Source of the DNA: an uncultured Ruminiclostridium sp.
GTDB lineage: Bacteria; Bacillota; Clostridia; Oscillospirales; Ruminococcaceae
Length of the DNA stretch: 64,000 bases
Direction of reading: 5' to 3'
NCBI GenBank assembly: GCA_934490165.1
Contig: CAKSTB010000016.1
Location: 1 to 64,000 of the forward strand
The notes below the pieces were generated by a model. It worked only from the letters and a program-made list of their open reading frames with translations. It did no database searches and was not told the DNA's origin. Below are positions 9,101 through 17,893 of the stretch, piece by piece; the stretch's first letter is position 1; each line of letters opens with the position of its first letter. Made by a program: the position numbers and the translations under genes.

Positions 9101-10977
9101 ACGGAAATGCACATGATGTATATGTTTATAACGGAGCTGAGGGCACTGAAAACCTGTATCTGACATTCTCTGACGATACGCAGTTTGAAGCATACAACGA
9201 CTATCTGTATATCTATGATGTTGACGGAAATCTGATCGGCGCATATACAGACGATGAGCTTTCAGGAAAAACTGTAACAGTTCCCGGAAGCTATGTAAAG
9301 CTTGTACTCAATACTAATTCCACAAATAACGAATACGGTTTCAGAGTAGTTTCTGTTACCGATTCAATCGAATGCACAACACATACATTCGGTGACTGGG
9401 TGATAACAGAAGAACCGACCTGTACGGCAACAGGTACTCAGACAAGAACCTGCTCGATTTGCAATAAGGTTGAAACGCAGACGATAGCGGCTCTCGGTCA
9501 CGCAGAAGTAATTGACAAGGCGGTAGCCGCAACTTGCACAAAGACTGGTCTTACAGAGGGCATTCATTGTTCAGTTTGCGGTACTGTAATAAAGGCGCAG
9601 GAGGTTGTACCTGCGACAGGCAAGCACTCATTCGGCAAATGGAAAATCACCAAGGCGGCAACCTGTACGGCAACAGGTACAAAGACAAAGACTTGCTCGG
9701 TTTGCGGAAAGACTGAAACCGCAACAATAGCAAAGACAGCTCACAAGTATGATAATACAGTTGTAAAACCCACATACACAGCAAAGGGCTACACACTGCA
9801 CAAGTGCTCGGCTTGCGGTGCAAGCTATAAGGATACTTATACAGCCACGCTCACCCTTGCCAAGATCGGCGGTTTCAAGGTTAAGGCTAAGGACAGCACA
9901 AGTATCACGTTACAGTGGAATAAGAACAACTCGGCAAGCGGCTATATTATTGAAGCTTACAACGGTAAGACGTGGAGTCAGGTTACTAAGATAGCCAAGA
10001 ACAGCACGCTGACATATAAAGTCACAAAGCTGTCTGCAAGCAAAACTTATCAGTACAGAATTAAAGCGTACAAGACAGAGGGCAAGTCTACAGCTTACAG
10101 CGCAAATTCGGCAACACTGAGTGTAAATACGAACCCCTCTAACATGAGCGGATTTAAGGCTAAATCCAAGTCTTACAACAGCATAACGCTCCAGTGGAAC
10201 AAGAACGCTAGCGCTACAGGTTATGAGTTGCAGAAGTGGGACGGTAAGAAGTGGGTTACACTTACTAAGATAAGCAAGAACAGCACTACAACTTATACAG
10301 TCAAGAACCTTAAAGCTAGTACGACATACAAGTACAGAATAAGAGCGTATAAGACGATAGGTAAGGCTACACAGTACAGTGCTTACACAGCAACGCTGAG
10401 TGTAAATACAAATCCGACTAACATGAGCGGCTTTAAGGCTAAAGCTAAGTCCTACAACAGCATAACGCTCCAGTGGAACAAGAACACAAGCGCTACAGGT
10501 TATGAGTTGCAGAAGTGGGACGGCAAGAAGTGGGTTACGCTTACTAAAATAAGCAAGAACAGCACTACTACTTATACCGTTAAGGGCTTAAAGGCTAGCA
10601 CGACATACAAGTACAGAATAAGAGCTTATAAGACCATTGGTAAGGCAACGCAGTATAGTGCTTACTCGGCAACGCTCAGCGTAAATACAAATCCGACTAA
10701 TATGAGCGGATTTAAGGCTAAGAGCACTGCCAAGACTTCGGTAACGTTACAGTGGAACAAGAACACTAGCGCTACAGGCTATGAGTTACAGAAGTGGAAC
10801 GGTAAGAAGTGGGTTTCTGCCGCAAAGGTTACCAAGAACAGCACAGTGACAAGCACTGTGAGGAGCTTAAAGGCAAATACTTCTTACAAGTTCAGAATCA
10901 GGGCTTATAAGACGATTGGTAAGACTACACAGTACAGTTCATGGAGCGGTACGCTGACGGTCAAGACGAAGAAATAA
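6145..10977 (+). CDS. BspA-type LRR surface protein with CUB and Fn3 domains
   Basis: A secreted protein of about 1610 residues. Signal peptide: residues 1-40. Residues 60-800: some thirty BspA-type leucine-rich repeats (LRR_5), with recurring VTIPDTVTSIGxxAF and CTSLTSVEIPK motifs. Residues 815-970: two Ig-like units (YTGEAIKPE, YTGKEIKPA). Residues 972-1075: a CUB-like domain (LYIYDVDG). Residues 1077-1232: repeats with CxxC pairs (CSIC, CSVC twice, CSAC). Residues 1235-1610: four fibronectin-III domains (SITLQWNKN, YKYRIRAYKT); three are 93-residue near-identical copies. No sortase motif or membrane anchor is visible at the C terminus, so it may be released or held non-covalently. A role in adhesion to substrate or host is inferred from the family. 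I chose the ATG at 6145 over the one at 6100, which lies inside the terminator hairpin, because AGAGGG precedes it. Confidence 0.9.
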   Translation: MRFKRAAAGLVASVMALTVAVTPVADKLPVVSSGLSVKAAAETYGNFEYSENDDGVTIDSYTGSSSNVVIPEKIDGYTVTVIGDDAFKGNVIVTSVTIPDTVTSIGNNVFDGCTKLSQVNLPKNLQSIDWRAFADCTSLTSVEIPKTLTYCNWDAFAGSGLTTATFEEGTTSITDSVFTSVSALTNVTIPDTVTSIGENAFNGCINLSQINLPKNLESIGSGAFRSCTSLTSIEFPKTLTYCSWDSFADSGLTTAVFEEGTTKIANNVLNSVSTLTDVTIPDTVTSIGDSAFYGCTSLEKIELPDSVTSIEQDAFKECTKLSQIDLPKNLEYMGSCAFMNCTSLTSVEIPKSLTDCRWDVFTDSGLKTVTFEEGTTRIASNIVTSVSTLINVTIPETVTSIGSYAFAGCNNLEKIVIPESVISIDDGAFNKCKKLSEVNLPKNLTTLGQVVFGECESLKTIKIPKSLTECDWSVFGESGLTTATFEEGTTSVADRLFNNAVNLTNITIPDTVTSIGSDAFSSCSSLQKIDIPDSVISIGDSAFNLCDKLSEITLPKDLETLGSSAFSGCTSLTSISIPENINKIQDSVFNGCTSLVTVEMGDKVTSIGDSAFYGCTSLKDITLSPETEYIYSNAFSNCDSLESIVIPDKVTDINYCAFSDCDKLSSVTLSKVLEQIGDYAFNNCDTLTSIKIPDSVETIGERAFYDCEKLADVDMGNGVSRLYSEAFRLCPALTKIVLSNNLTSIPEYAFADCVNLTDVTIYPGVTEIATNAFSYASKVTMRGLKGSYAETYANDRGMTFEAITSVNASELTIKYKSLTGSYWNDYIEYIPEASYTYTGEAIKPEIKVYYGSYELTEGTDYKLVSYENNVNIGNAVCTIEGLGVYSGKTSSTYEIVAADISDFYIKLEYGSYDYTGKEIKPAVTCDRLTEGTDFTVSYKDNINAGTAQVIITGIGNYSGTETLEFTINPVTICTDVSQLQSKHPYDGNAHDVYVYNGAEGTENLYLTFSDDTQFEAYNDYLYIYDVDGNLIGAYTDDELSGKTVTVPGSYVKLVLNTNSTNNEYGFRVVSVTDSIECTTHTFGDWVITEEPTCTATGTQTRTCSICNKVETQTIAALGHAEVIDKAVAATCTKTGLTEGIHCSVCGTVIKAQEVVPATGKHSFGKWKITKAATCTATGTKTKTCSVCGKTETATIAKTAHKYDNTVVKPTYTAKGYTLHKCSACGASYKDTYTATLTLAKIGGFKVKAKDSTSITLQWNKNNSASGYIIEAYNGKTWSQVTKIAKNSTLTYKVTKLSASKTYQYRIKAYKTEGKSTAYSANSATLSVNTNPSNMSGFKAKSKSYNSITLQWNKNASATGYELQKWDGKKWVTLTKISKNSTTTYTVKNLKASTTYKYRIRAYKTIGKATQYSAYTATLSVNTNPTNMSGFKAKAKSYNSITLQWNKNTSATGYELQKWDGKKWVTLTKISKNSTTTYTVKGLKASTTYKYRIRAYKTIGKATQYSAYSATLSVNTNPTNMSGFKAKSTAKTSVTLQWNKNTSATGYELQKWNGKKWVSAAKVTKNSTVTSTVRSLKANTSYKFRIRAYKTIGKTTQYSSWSGTLTVKTKK
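10132..10968 (+). repeat. Three 279-bp tandem repeats coding Fn3 domains
   Basis: Units start at 10132, 10411 and 10690, each opening with Asn-Pro-(Ser/Thr)-Asn-Met-Ser-Gly. Units 1 and 2 are highly similar at the DNA level; unit 3 is more diverged. The period is 93 codons, so copy number can change without a frameshift. Confidence 0.85.
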
Positions 10978-10999
10978 GCGGTAAAAATTCAATAGCTAT

Positions 11000-11038
11000 A
11001 ATCGGGCATCGGTGTGAAAATCGATGCCCGATTTTTTG
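11000..11038 (+). terminator. Terminator of the LRR gene
   Basis: ATCGGGCATCG and CGATGCCCGAT form a perfect stem followed by T6, about 25 bases after the stop codon. Confidence 0.92.
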
Positions 11039-11235
11039 TGGTGAGTGTGGGATTGGCGGTGATGGTGGGAATGAAGATAATCGGGGCAACAGGTCGGTGG
11101 TGTAATTAAGCACGCGGGGGAGAGCGGGAATGCGAAAATCGGCGTTGTAATGCGGTTTTGACACTATATTGCGATGGAGTTGGCGGGGGTGCGGAAATAT
11201 CTTTTTCAAAAACAAAAAATTTTTTCAAAAACCCC
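11039..11235. other. Gene-free G-rich spacer
   Basis: The stretch is rich in G on the plus strand and ends in A/T tracts. I see no gene, RNA fold or repeat in it. Confidence 0.6.
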
Positions 11236-11264
11236 TTGATTTTTGCAAATTTATATGTTAGAAT
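11236..11264 (+). promoter_or_regulatory. Promoter of the GH31 gene
   Basis: TTGATT (11236-11241) and TAGAAT (11259-11264) are spaced 17 bases apart. The operator at 11274-11286 covers the expected transcription start, leaving a leader of about 185 bases. Confidence 0.7.
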
Positions 11265-11273
11265 AAACGACAG

Positions 11274-11286
11274 GTAAACGATTACA
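11274..11286 (+). promoter_or_regulatory. LacI-type operator (GTAAACGATTACA)
   Basis: The core follows the GTAA-n-CG-n-TTAC symmetry of LacI-family operators and lies at the transcription start. The same AAACGATTACA core occurs in the GH3 promoter at 25935-25945, suggesting one shared repressor. No LacI gene is in the window. Confidence 0.6.
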
Positions 11287-11456
11287 CAGCGTTTCGGATT
11301 ACGACCCGGTAAGGTCACGGATTGTGCAGAATTGGCGGGCGGATGTCGGAAATGCGGTGGGCGGATTACCTTTGATTTAATCGGGGAAATCCCGTATGAA
11401 AAGTAAATTTTGGCGGAAGTGTGACCGCCGTTTATGCGAAAGGAAAGGTATAATCT

Positions 11457-13772
11457 ATGAAGTATTCAGACGGTTTCTGGATGAACAAGTCGGGTTACGA
11501 CGTAAACTATGCAACTCAGATCTATGAGGTAAAGACTACCGATAACTCGATAACTGTATATGCCACCAACCAGTGGATAGGCAACAGAGGTATGACACTC
11601 GGCGGTCCTGTTCTTGAGATCACATTTACATCTACTCTTGCCGACTCTATCAAGGTAACGATCGAGCATTACAAGGGAGCTGCAAAGAAGGGTCCTGATT
11701 TCACATTATATGAGGACGCTAACTTCAAGCCTGTTATAAACGAAAAGGACGAGTACTGGGAGCTTGTTTCAAACAAGACCTCTGTAAGAATAGGCAAGGC
11801 AGGCGGCGCCTGGGATATCAAGTACTTCTATGACGGCAAGCTCCTTACAAAGGAAGGCTGGAGAACTACAAGCTACATAGAAGAGCAGCCCTGGCTCACA
11901 GACTACCGTATGGAGGGCACAAAGGCAGAGCGTTTCTACGCACACGCTTCGACAGATGAGCCCGCAAGAATAAGAGAAATGCTCAATATCTCTGTCGGCG
12001 AGAATATCTACGGCTTCGGCGAGAAGTTCTCTACATTCGTAAAGAACGGTCAGACAGTAGAGGTATGGAACAATGACGGCGGTACTTGCTCTGAGCAGTC
12101 GTACAAGTCAATTCCTTTCTATGTTTCATCAAGAAACTACGGCGTATTCGTAAATCACCCCGAGAACGTTACATTTGAAGTTGCAAGCGAAACAGTTTCT
12201 AAGGTTGCTTTCTCAGTTCAGGGCGAGAGAATGGAATACTTCGTAATGGGCGGTAAGACGATTGCCGACGTACTCGGCGTTTACACAACGCTGACAGGCA
12301 AGCCCGCACTTCCTCCCGCGTATACATTCGGTCTGTGGCTGACAACATCATTCACAACAAACTACGATGAGGAAACAGTTTCGTTCTTCATCGACGAGAT
12401 GGCAAGACGCGATATTCCTCTGGAAGTATTCCACTTCGACTGCTTCTGGATGAAGGAATTTAACTGGTGCGACTTCACATGGGACAAGAGAATGTTCCCC
12501 GATCCCAAGGCAATGCTCACACGTCTTAAGGAAAAGAAAGTCGAGATCTGCGTTTGGATCAACCCCTATATCGCTCAGCAGTCATCCTTATTTGACGAGG
12601 GCGTAAAGAACGGCTACTTCATCAAGAAGACAGACGGCGGCGTGTTCCAGTGCGATATGTGGCAGCCCGGTATGGCTATCGTTGACTTTACAAATCCCGA
12701 GGCTTGCAAGTGGTATAAGTCAAAGCTGAGAGCTCTGTGTGAGATGGGCGTTGACGCGTTCAAGACAGACTTCGGCGAGAGAATCCCCACAGCAGGCGTT
12801 GTTTACAGCGACGGTTCTGACCCTTACAGAATGCACAACTATTACACATACCTCTACAACAAGTGCGTATTTGAGGTACTTGAGGAATATTACGGCAAGG
12901 ACAAGGCTTGTCTGTTCGCACGTTCTGCTACGGTCGGCGGTCAGCAGTTCCCTGTACACTGGGGCGGCGACTGCTTCAGTCAGTATGAGTCAATGGCTGA
13001 AACGCTCCGCGGCGGTCTTTCACTCTGCTTATCAGGCTTCGGTTATTTCAGCCACGATATCTCGGGCTTTGAAGCTACCGGTTCTCCCGACTTATACAAG
13101 AGATGGTCTGCATTCGGTCTTATGTCTTCACACTCAAGACTTCACGGCAACAGCTCATACAGAGTACCGTGGAACTTTGATGAAGAGGCGTGCGATGTTC
13201 TCCGTCACTTCACAAAGCTCAAGGGTCGCCTGATGCCTTACCTGTTCGCGAACGCAGTAAAGGCTCACGAAAAGGGCGTTCCCATGATGAGAGCCATGGT
13301 TATGGAATACAGCGATGATCCCGCTTGCTTACCTCTTGACAGACAGTATATGTTCGGTGATAATCTGCTTATCGCGCCCGTATTCAATGAAGAGGGTACA
13401 GCTCAGTTCTATCTGCCAAAGGGCAAGTGGACAGATATCCAGACAGGCGAGGTACTCGAGGGTGGCAACTGGTACGACAAGAAGTACGATTACTTCTCAA
13501 TGGGTATGTATGCTAAGCCCAACAGCATCATTGCTTACGGTAACTTTGAGCGTAACTTCGCATATGACTATGTAGAGGGTGCAAAGCTCGTTATCTATCA
13601 GCTTGAGGACGGCAAGAACACTCAGTGCAAGATCTATGATAAGGACGCTAAGCTTGAGCTTACTGTTATGGCTGAGAGAAACGGCGATACGATCACTGTT
13701 ACACATACAGCTACAGATAAGAACTTCACTGTTGAAAGCGCTGAAGGCTTAAAGGTTGTTATAAACAAGTAA
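11457..13772 (+). CDS. GH31 alpha-xylosidase (YicI-like)
   Basis: The protein has 771 residues, the length of YicI-type family GH31 alpha-xylosidases. It has an N-terminal beta-sandwich, a TIM barrel and C-terminal beta domains. The catalytic nucleophile is Asp438 in KTDFGERIP; the likely acid/base is Asp505 in HWGGDC. The KTDFGE signature favours alpha-xylosidase over alpha-glucosidase. There is no signal peptide, so it acts in the cytoplasm, removing alpha-xylosyl units from imported xyloglucan oligosaccharides. The start has a clear AGGAAAGG site. It has its own promoter with a LacI-type operator, and a terminator follows. Codon use is strongly biased, suggesting high expression. Confidence 0.92.
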   Translation: MKYSDGFWMNKSGYDVNYATQIYEVKTTDNSITVYATNQWIGNRGMTLGGPVLEITFTSTLADSIKVTIEHYKGAAKKGPDFTLYEDANFKPVINEKDEYWELVSNKTSVRIGKAGGAWDIKYFYDGKLLTKEGWRTTSYIEEQPWLTDYRMEGTKAERFYAHASTDEPARIREMLNISVGENIYGFGEKFSTFVKNGQTVEVWNNDGGTCSEQSYKSIPFYVSSRNYGVFVNHPENVTFEVASETVSKVAFSVQGERMEYFVMGGKTIADVLGVYTTLTGKPALPPAYTFGLWLTTSFTTNYDEETVSFFIDEMARRDIPLEVFHFDCFWMKEFNWCDFTWDKRMFPDPKAMLTRLKEKKVEICVWINPYIAQQSSLFDEGVKNGYFIKKTDGGVFQCDMWQPGMAIVDFTNPEACKWYKSKLRALCEMGVDAFKTDFGERIPTAGVVYSDGSDPYRMHNYYTYLYNKCVFEVLEEYYGKDKACLFARSATVGGQQFPVHWGGDCFSQYESMAETLRGGLSLCLSGFGYFSHDISGFEATGSPDLYKRWSAFGLMSSHSRLHGNSSYRVPWNFDEEACDVLRHFTKLKGRLMPYLFANAVKAHEKGVPMMRAMVMEYSDDPACLPLDRQYMFGDNLLIAPVFNEEGTAQFYLPKGKWTDIQTGEVLEGGNWYDKKYDYFSMGMYAKPNSIIAYGNFERNFAYDYVEGAKLVIYQLEDGKNTQCKIYDKDAKLELTVMAERNGDTITVTHTATDKNFTVESAEGLKVVINK

Positions 13773-13787
13773 AATAAGAAAATCATT

Positions 13788-13822
13788 ATGACGGTAAACA
13801 GAGATGTTTGCCGTCATTTTTT
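13788..13822 (+). terminator. Terminator of the GH31 gene
   Basis: ATGACGGTAAACA and TGTTTGCCGTCAT form the stem, followed by a T6 run. Confidence 0.88.
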
Positions 13823-13823
13823 C

Positions 13824-13850
13824 TTAACTATTCGTTTTTTATGCCGATAA
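13824..13850 (+). promoter_or_regulatory. Sigma-28 (SigD) promoter of flagellin
   Basis: TTAA (13824-13827), a 15-base spacer and a perfect GCCGATAA (13843-13850) match the flagellar sigma-28 consensus, about 35 bases before the flagellin start. It implies that a SigD/FliA factor is encoded elsewhere in the genome. Confidence 0.85.
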
Positions 13851-13885
13851 TATATATGTAATGCTATTTTAACAAGAGGTATATC

Positions 13886-16321
13886 ATGGAAATTTCGTTA
13901 GGCAGCAACCTTTCTGCCGTATCGGCAAAGAATACTACAAGAAGAAAAGTAAGCGGGGTCAAAAAGGCGGCTGAAAAGCTGTCCTCCGGGCTTAGTATAA
14001 ATCGTTCCGCAGATAACGCATCAGGACTTGCGGTATCGGAAAAGATGAGAGCGCAGATAAGAGGCTTGTCACAGGCGACTGTCAATGTCAATGACGGCAT
14101 ATCGCTTGTGCAGACTGCCGATGGCGCACTCGGCGAAACTCATGCTATTTTGCAGAGAATGAGAGAGCTTGCGGTGCAGGCGGCTAACGGCACATATACC
14201 GATGATGACCGACAGGCGATACAGCTTGAGGTTGACGCACTTAAAAGCGAGGTAGACCGTATTGCACAGTCGACAGAGTTTAATAATATAAAGCTGCTGG
14301 ACGGCACGACACAGATAAATGTTACTACCGCAGTTAATACCAATGAATACGGGGCGCTGTACGGCTCGGTCAACCATGACCTTGCGATCGGCGGCGGTAA
14401 AGTCACGGTAGCAAGCAGTATTGCCGGAATGTATCTTGAGTTTACTACCGGCGCTTCCGGCAAGGGCGGAGAAAATGCACTGTGGTGCTATGACTATGTG
14501 CGCACCGGCGGCGAGCTTACTCAGCACGTTAAAATCAACCTTGCCGAGGGCGAGAGCTATACCGATGAACAGATAAGAAAGCTTATCGATAACGCGAGTG
14601 TGCCGAAGAACTTTCCCGCAGGAATAGGAAAAATCAGTTTTTCAAGCGAAACCGGCATAATAACTGCCGCCGAATGCGAAACATACGGTCTTCTGATAGG
14701 CGAAAAGTATCAGACGATCAGCAATGACCTTTCAGGTACACTTGTCGGCGAAACCAAAAGATATGAGATCAGAACTAAAAATGTAAGTAAAGAAATAAAT
14801 GTTGACTGGAATAATACGGATACCGACTGTAAGGCAGATTCGGCAGGTAATATCAGCCTTAATCCGTCTGTGTCGTACAGCCAGTCGGACATTATCGAAG
14901 CACTGAAGAATGCAGGCTTTTTCGACAATAACAATAAAACACAGGACGGAAGCGCGGCAGATGATGACGGATATATGGATAACTGTTATGTTGAAGTTCC
15001 CGCAGCAGGTCAGACGAAAGTCAATGCATCGTACAGCGAAAAATATGAGCAGGAAATTACAGATTATCACTGTCAGGGACTGACTATCAACGCTACCGCT
15101 CTTCAGTATGGCTCATACGATGAATGTCAGGCTGATGAAGAAAAATACAGGCAGCCGGATTCAATAGATTTTTTCAATACCAAGGCACTGAGCGGCATAA
15201 CTGTCAGCGTTTCGGCACTGGGTGATGATGACCCTGATATTCTGTGCGAAATGAACGGTGATGAGCTCAGTATAACGATAAAAGACGGCTATACTACGAA
15301 CGATGTGCAGAGTATCATTTCGGTTGCACAAGGATTTCTGAATGATAACGGTTATAACTATGCACTCAGCGGACAGGCACAGTTTGCAACGGTAGATCCG
15401 TCAAGCAAAACCGAAAATTCGGATCAGAAGATAATCTTTAAGTCAGGAAGCTCATCTTCTACAATAACCGAGCCGGGCAAGCGCGCTATCAAACGTGTGG
15501 GCACTGTTGCCGGTGAAAGACAGGTGCTCGGCGGCAGTCTTGCAGGACTCGGTACGGTTATTGAAGGTTCATCGGACACGATACGCTTTACTGCCGAAAC
15601 ATACGGAAGCAGTAATAATAATGAGTCGCTTGTAAGTTCGATCGCAATAAGCACAGATGCACAAGCGGGCAATGAAAGCGTCAGCATAAACGGAAAGAAT
15701 GCGGTGATACATCTTGCGACAGGTACGGATTATTCACAGCAGTTTATTAAGCAGCTGCTTGATAAATCCGGACTTATGTATGATGTTTCGCTGAGTGATG
15801 ATGCTGCTCCGGACGGAGATAATGACGGAGTAATACGCTTTACAAGATCCGGTACGGCATATGCTATGCCTGTAAGCGAAGGACAGGGCGTTGGCATAAG
15901 CGATGTGGCAAATATCACGGAGGGCATTACATTCCAGATAGGAGCGAACGGCACAGAGGATCAGCAGGTGACAATGGAAACCTCGGACGCAGGTTCTGCG
16001 GCTCTGGGAGTATCGGATATTTCCGTGCAGACTGTTGATAAGGCAAATTCTGCGATATATGACATTGATAAAGCGGTAAACAGGGTTTCTATGCAACGTG
16101 CAAAGTTTGGTGCAATGGTCAACAGACTTGAGCATACGGCAGTAAATCTTACAGCGGCAAATGAAAATCTGACCGCCGCAGAAAGCACTATCAGGGATAC
16201 CGATATGGCGGCTATTACACTTGAATATACAAAAGAAAATATATTACAGCAGGCATCGCAGGCTATGCTCGCACAGGCAAATCAGCAGACACAGAATGTT
16301 CTGCATCTTCTGAACTTCTGA
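13886..16321 (+). CDS. Flagellin with a large central insert
   Basis: The protein has 811 residues, far longer than the usual 270-500. The N-terminal 140 or so residues are the conserved D0/D1 helices (KLSSGLSINRSADNASGLAVSEKMR, split here as LSSGLSIN and ADNASGLAVSEKMR). The C-terminal 100 residues are the matching D1/D0 (NRLEHTAVNL, ENLTAAESTIRDTDMA, ILQQASQAMLAQANQQ). Between them lies a variable, Asp/Ser-rich insert of about 560 residues, which would form outer D2/D3-type domains on the filament surface. The N terminus (MEISLGSNLSAVSA) differs from the common MVINHN-type start. The gene stands alone, with a sigma-28 promoter and AAGAGG site; no other flagellar gene is in the window. Confidence 0.93.
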   Translation: MEISLGSNLSAVSAKNTTRRKVSGVKKAAEKLSSGLSINRSADNASGLAVSEKMRAQIRGLSQATVNVNDGISLVQTADGALGETHAILQRMRELAVQAANGTYTDDDRQAIQLEVDALKSEVDRIAQSTEFNNIKLLDGTTQINVTTAVNTNEYGALYGSVNHDLAIGGGKVTVASSIAGMYLEFTTGASGKGGENALWCYDYVRTGGELTQHVKINLAEGESYTDEQIRKLIDNASVPKNFPAGIGKISFSSETGIITAAECETYGLLIGEKYQTISNDLSGTLVGETKRYEIRTKNVSKEINVDWNNTDTDCKADSAGNISLNPSVSYSQSDIIEALKNAGFFDNNNKTQDGSAADDDGYMDNCYVEVPAAGQTKVNASYSEKYEQEITDYHCQGLTINATALQYGSYDECQADEEKYRQPDSIDFFNTKALSGITVSVSALGDDDPDILCEMNGDELSITIKDGYTTNDVQSIISVAQGFLNDNGYNYALSGQAQFATVDPSSKTENSDQKIIFKSGSSSSTITEPGKRAIKRVGTVAGERQVLGGSLAGLGTVIEGSSDTIRFTAETYGSSNNNESLVSSIAISTDAQAGNESVSINGKNAVIHLATGTDYSQQFIKQLLDKSGLMYDVSLSDDAAPDGDNDGVIRFTRSGTAYAMPVSEGQGVGISDVANITEGITFQIGANGTEDQQVTMETSDAGSAALGVSDISVQTVDKANSAIYDIDKAVNRVSMQRAKFGAMVNRLEHTAVNLTAANENLTAAESTIRDTDMAAITLEYTKENILQQASQAMLAQANQQTQNVLHLLNF

Positions 16322-16368
16322 TATGTCGTATTATGTCGGGTGTATCGGTTTACAGATGCTGTTACTGC

Positions 16369-16397
16369 TTGACACAGAACAAAAAGAGTTTTATAAT
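16369..16397 (+). promoter_or_regulatory. Consensus promoter of the M29 aminopeptidase
   Basis: TTGACA (16369-16374), 17 bases, then TATAAT (16392-16397): a perfect consensus promoter. Confidence 0.88.
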
Positions 16398-16410
16398 AAT
16401 TATATGAAGC

Positions 16411-16450
16411 TAACGGATAGTATCTTATTTTTGAGGAATGCTATCCGTTA
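16411..16450 (+). repeat. Inverted repeat in the aminopeptidase leader
   Basis: TAACGGATAG (16411-16420) and CTATCCGTTA (16441-16450) are perfect arms around a 20-base loop, a few bases after the predicted transcription start. There is no T run, so it is a stabilising leader hairpin or an operator rather than a terminator. Confidence 0.65.
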
Positions 16451-16479
16451 AAGCTGTTTATAACGGAGGATAAAATGAT

Positions 16480-17709
16480 ATGGATATAAAAATGCTCGGC
16501 GAATACGCAAAGCTTATGGTGAAAGTGGGCGCTAATGTTCAGAAAGGACAGAAAGTTCGCCTTTACACCGAGGTAGACCAGTACGAACTGGCAACGCTTG
16601 TAGCTAAGGAGTGCTACAATGCAGGGGCAAGCTATGTCGAGATGTTCTGGAGCTGTGGAGCTATCGACAGACTGCACTATGAAAACGCAAGTATTGAAAC
16701 ACTAGGCACAGTACTCCCCTGGGAAGAGGAAAGACAGAAGCAGATGGTAAAGGATCTGCCTGCAAGGATCTTTATCGAGTCTGCAGACCCCGATGAACTG
16801 AGCGGTATACCTGCCGATGTGATCTCCACGGTCGGACAGATGCGCTCAAAGGTGCTGAAAAAGTACCGTGATGAGATAGACGGAAAGCATCAGTGGCTTA
16901 TTGTCGCCGCCGCTTCTCCGAAATGGGCTAAGAAGGTATTTCCCGATGATGATACCGAAACGGCCGTTGAAAAGCTCTGGAAAGCCATTTTTGCGTGCGT
17001 CTACCTTGACGGCGAGAATGACTGGGAAAAGGTATGGAAGAAGCATACCGACACTATGAGGGAAAAGGCAGACTGGCTGAACGCTCAGGGGTTCAAGAGC
17101 CTTAAGTATAAGAGCAGCAACGGAACGGATTTCTCAGTTGAGCTTATACCCGGTGCGAAATGGTGCGGCGCGGCTGATGTCAACCGCATCAACGGTGCGG
17201 CTTATGTGCCGAATATGCCCACGGAAGAGGTATTCATAAGCCCGATGAAAGGAAAGTGCGAGGGAAAGCTTGTTGCTACAAAGCCGCTCAGTTGGTCGGG
17301 CAATCTGATAGACGGATTTGAAGTTGAATTTGAAAACGGCAGGGTATCCGGCTGTAAAGCAAAGCAGGGCGAGGATATCCTGAAGAAAATGTTTGCTATG
17401 GACGAAGGCGCTTCAATGCTGGGCGAGGTTGCACTTGTACCCAAGGAGTCGCCTATAAATAAGTCGGGACTGCTGTTTATGAATACCTTGTTTGATGAAA
17501 ACGCCTGCTGTCATGTAGCTGTCGGCGAGGGCTTTCAGGAGGTTATAGACGGTTTTGAAAGCAAGACGCTTGAGGAGATACATTCTATGGGCGTAAACGA
17601 TTCGATAATTCATGTTGACTTCATGGTAGGCTCTGACGATCTTAACATTATCGGTGTGCACGAAGACGGCAGTGAAGTACCTGTATTCATAAACGGAACG
17701 TGGGCGTAA
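16480..17709 (+). CDS. M29-family aminopeptidase (AmpS/PepS-like)
   Basis: This 409-residue protein matches the thermophilic aminopeptidase family M29 (PepS/AmpS), cytoplasmic two-metal enzymes that remove N-terminal residues from peptides. Family features include the N-terminal YAKLMVKVGANVQKGQKV segment, the metal-binding GE-V/A-L region (MLGEVALVPKESPI), and the C-terminal NDSIIHVDFMVGSDDLNI. Length is normal. The start at 16480 has GGAGG upstream; another ATG seven bases earlier is out of frame and meets a stop at once. The gene is single, with a perfect promoter and a leader hairpin. Confidence 0.93.
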   Translation: MDIKMLGEYAKLMVKVGANVQKGQKVRLYTEVDQYELATLVAKECYNAGASYVEMFWSCGAIDRLHYENASIETLGTVLPWEEERQKQMVKDLPARIFIESADPDELSGIPADVISTVGQMRSKVLKKYRDEIDGKHQWLIVAAASPKWAKKVFPDDDTETAVEKLWKAIFACVYLDGENDWEKVWKKHTDTMREKADWLNAQGFKSLKYKSSNGTDFSVELIPGAKWCGAADVNRINGAAYVPNMPTEEVFISPMKGKCEGKLVATKPLSWSGNLIDGFEVEFENGRVSGCKAKQGEDILKKMFAMDEGASMLGEVALVPKESPINKSGLLFMNTLFDENACCHVAVGEGFQEVIDGFESKTLEEIHSMGVNDSIIHVDFMVGSDDLNIIGVHEDGSEVPVFINGTWA

Positions 17710-17772
17710 GCTCTGATCAATTTCTAAGCCTTGGATAATTTGTCGAATTTATTGAAATGTATAGTATAGGTA

Positions 17773-17801
17773 TTGCGATATTAAAGAAAGTATGCTAAAA
17801 T
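17773..17801 (+). promoter_or_regulatory. Promoter of the LytTR regulator
   Basis: TTGCGA (17773-17778) and TAAAAT (17796-17801) are 17 bases apart. Confidence 0.65.
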
Positions 17802-17893
17802 AGTATACGGAGAGAATACTGCGAGTTTTTCTCCTTATCGCATTTCAATTCTCACAATACGGTGTAAAGCTGTATAACGGCAAAGGATCAGTT

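Noticed and set aside
9376..9840. CxxC repeats in the LRR protein as zinc fingers or a redox domain
   Set aside because: They are in a secreted repeat protein with regular spacing, more like structural surface repeats than nucleic-acid-binding fingers.
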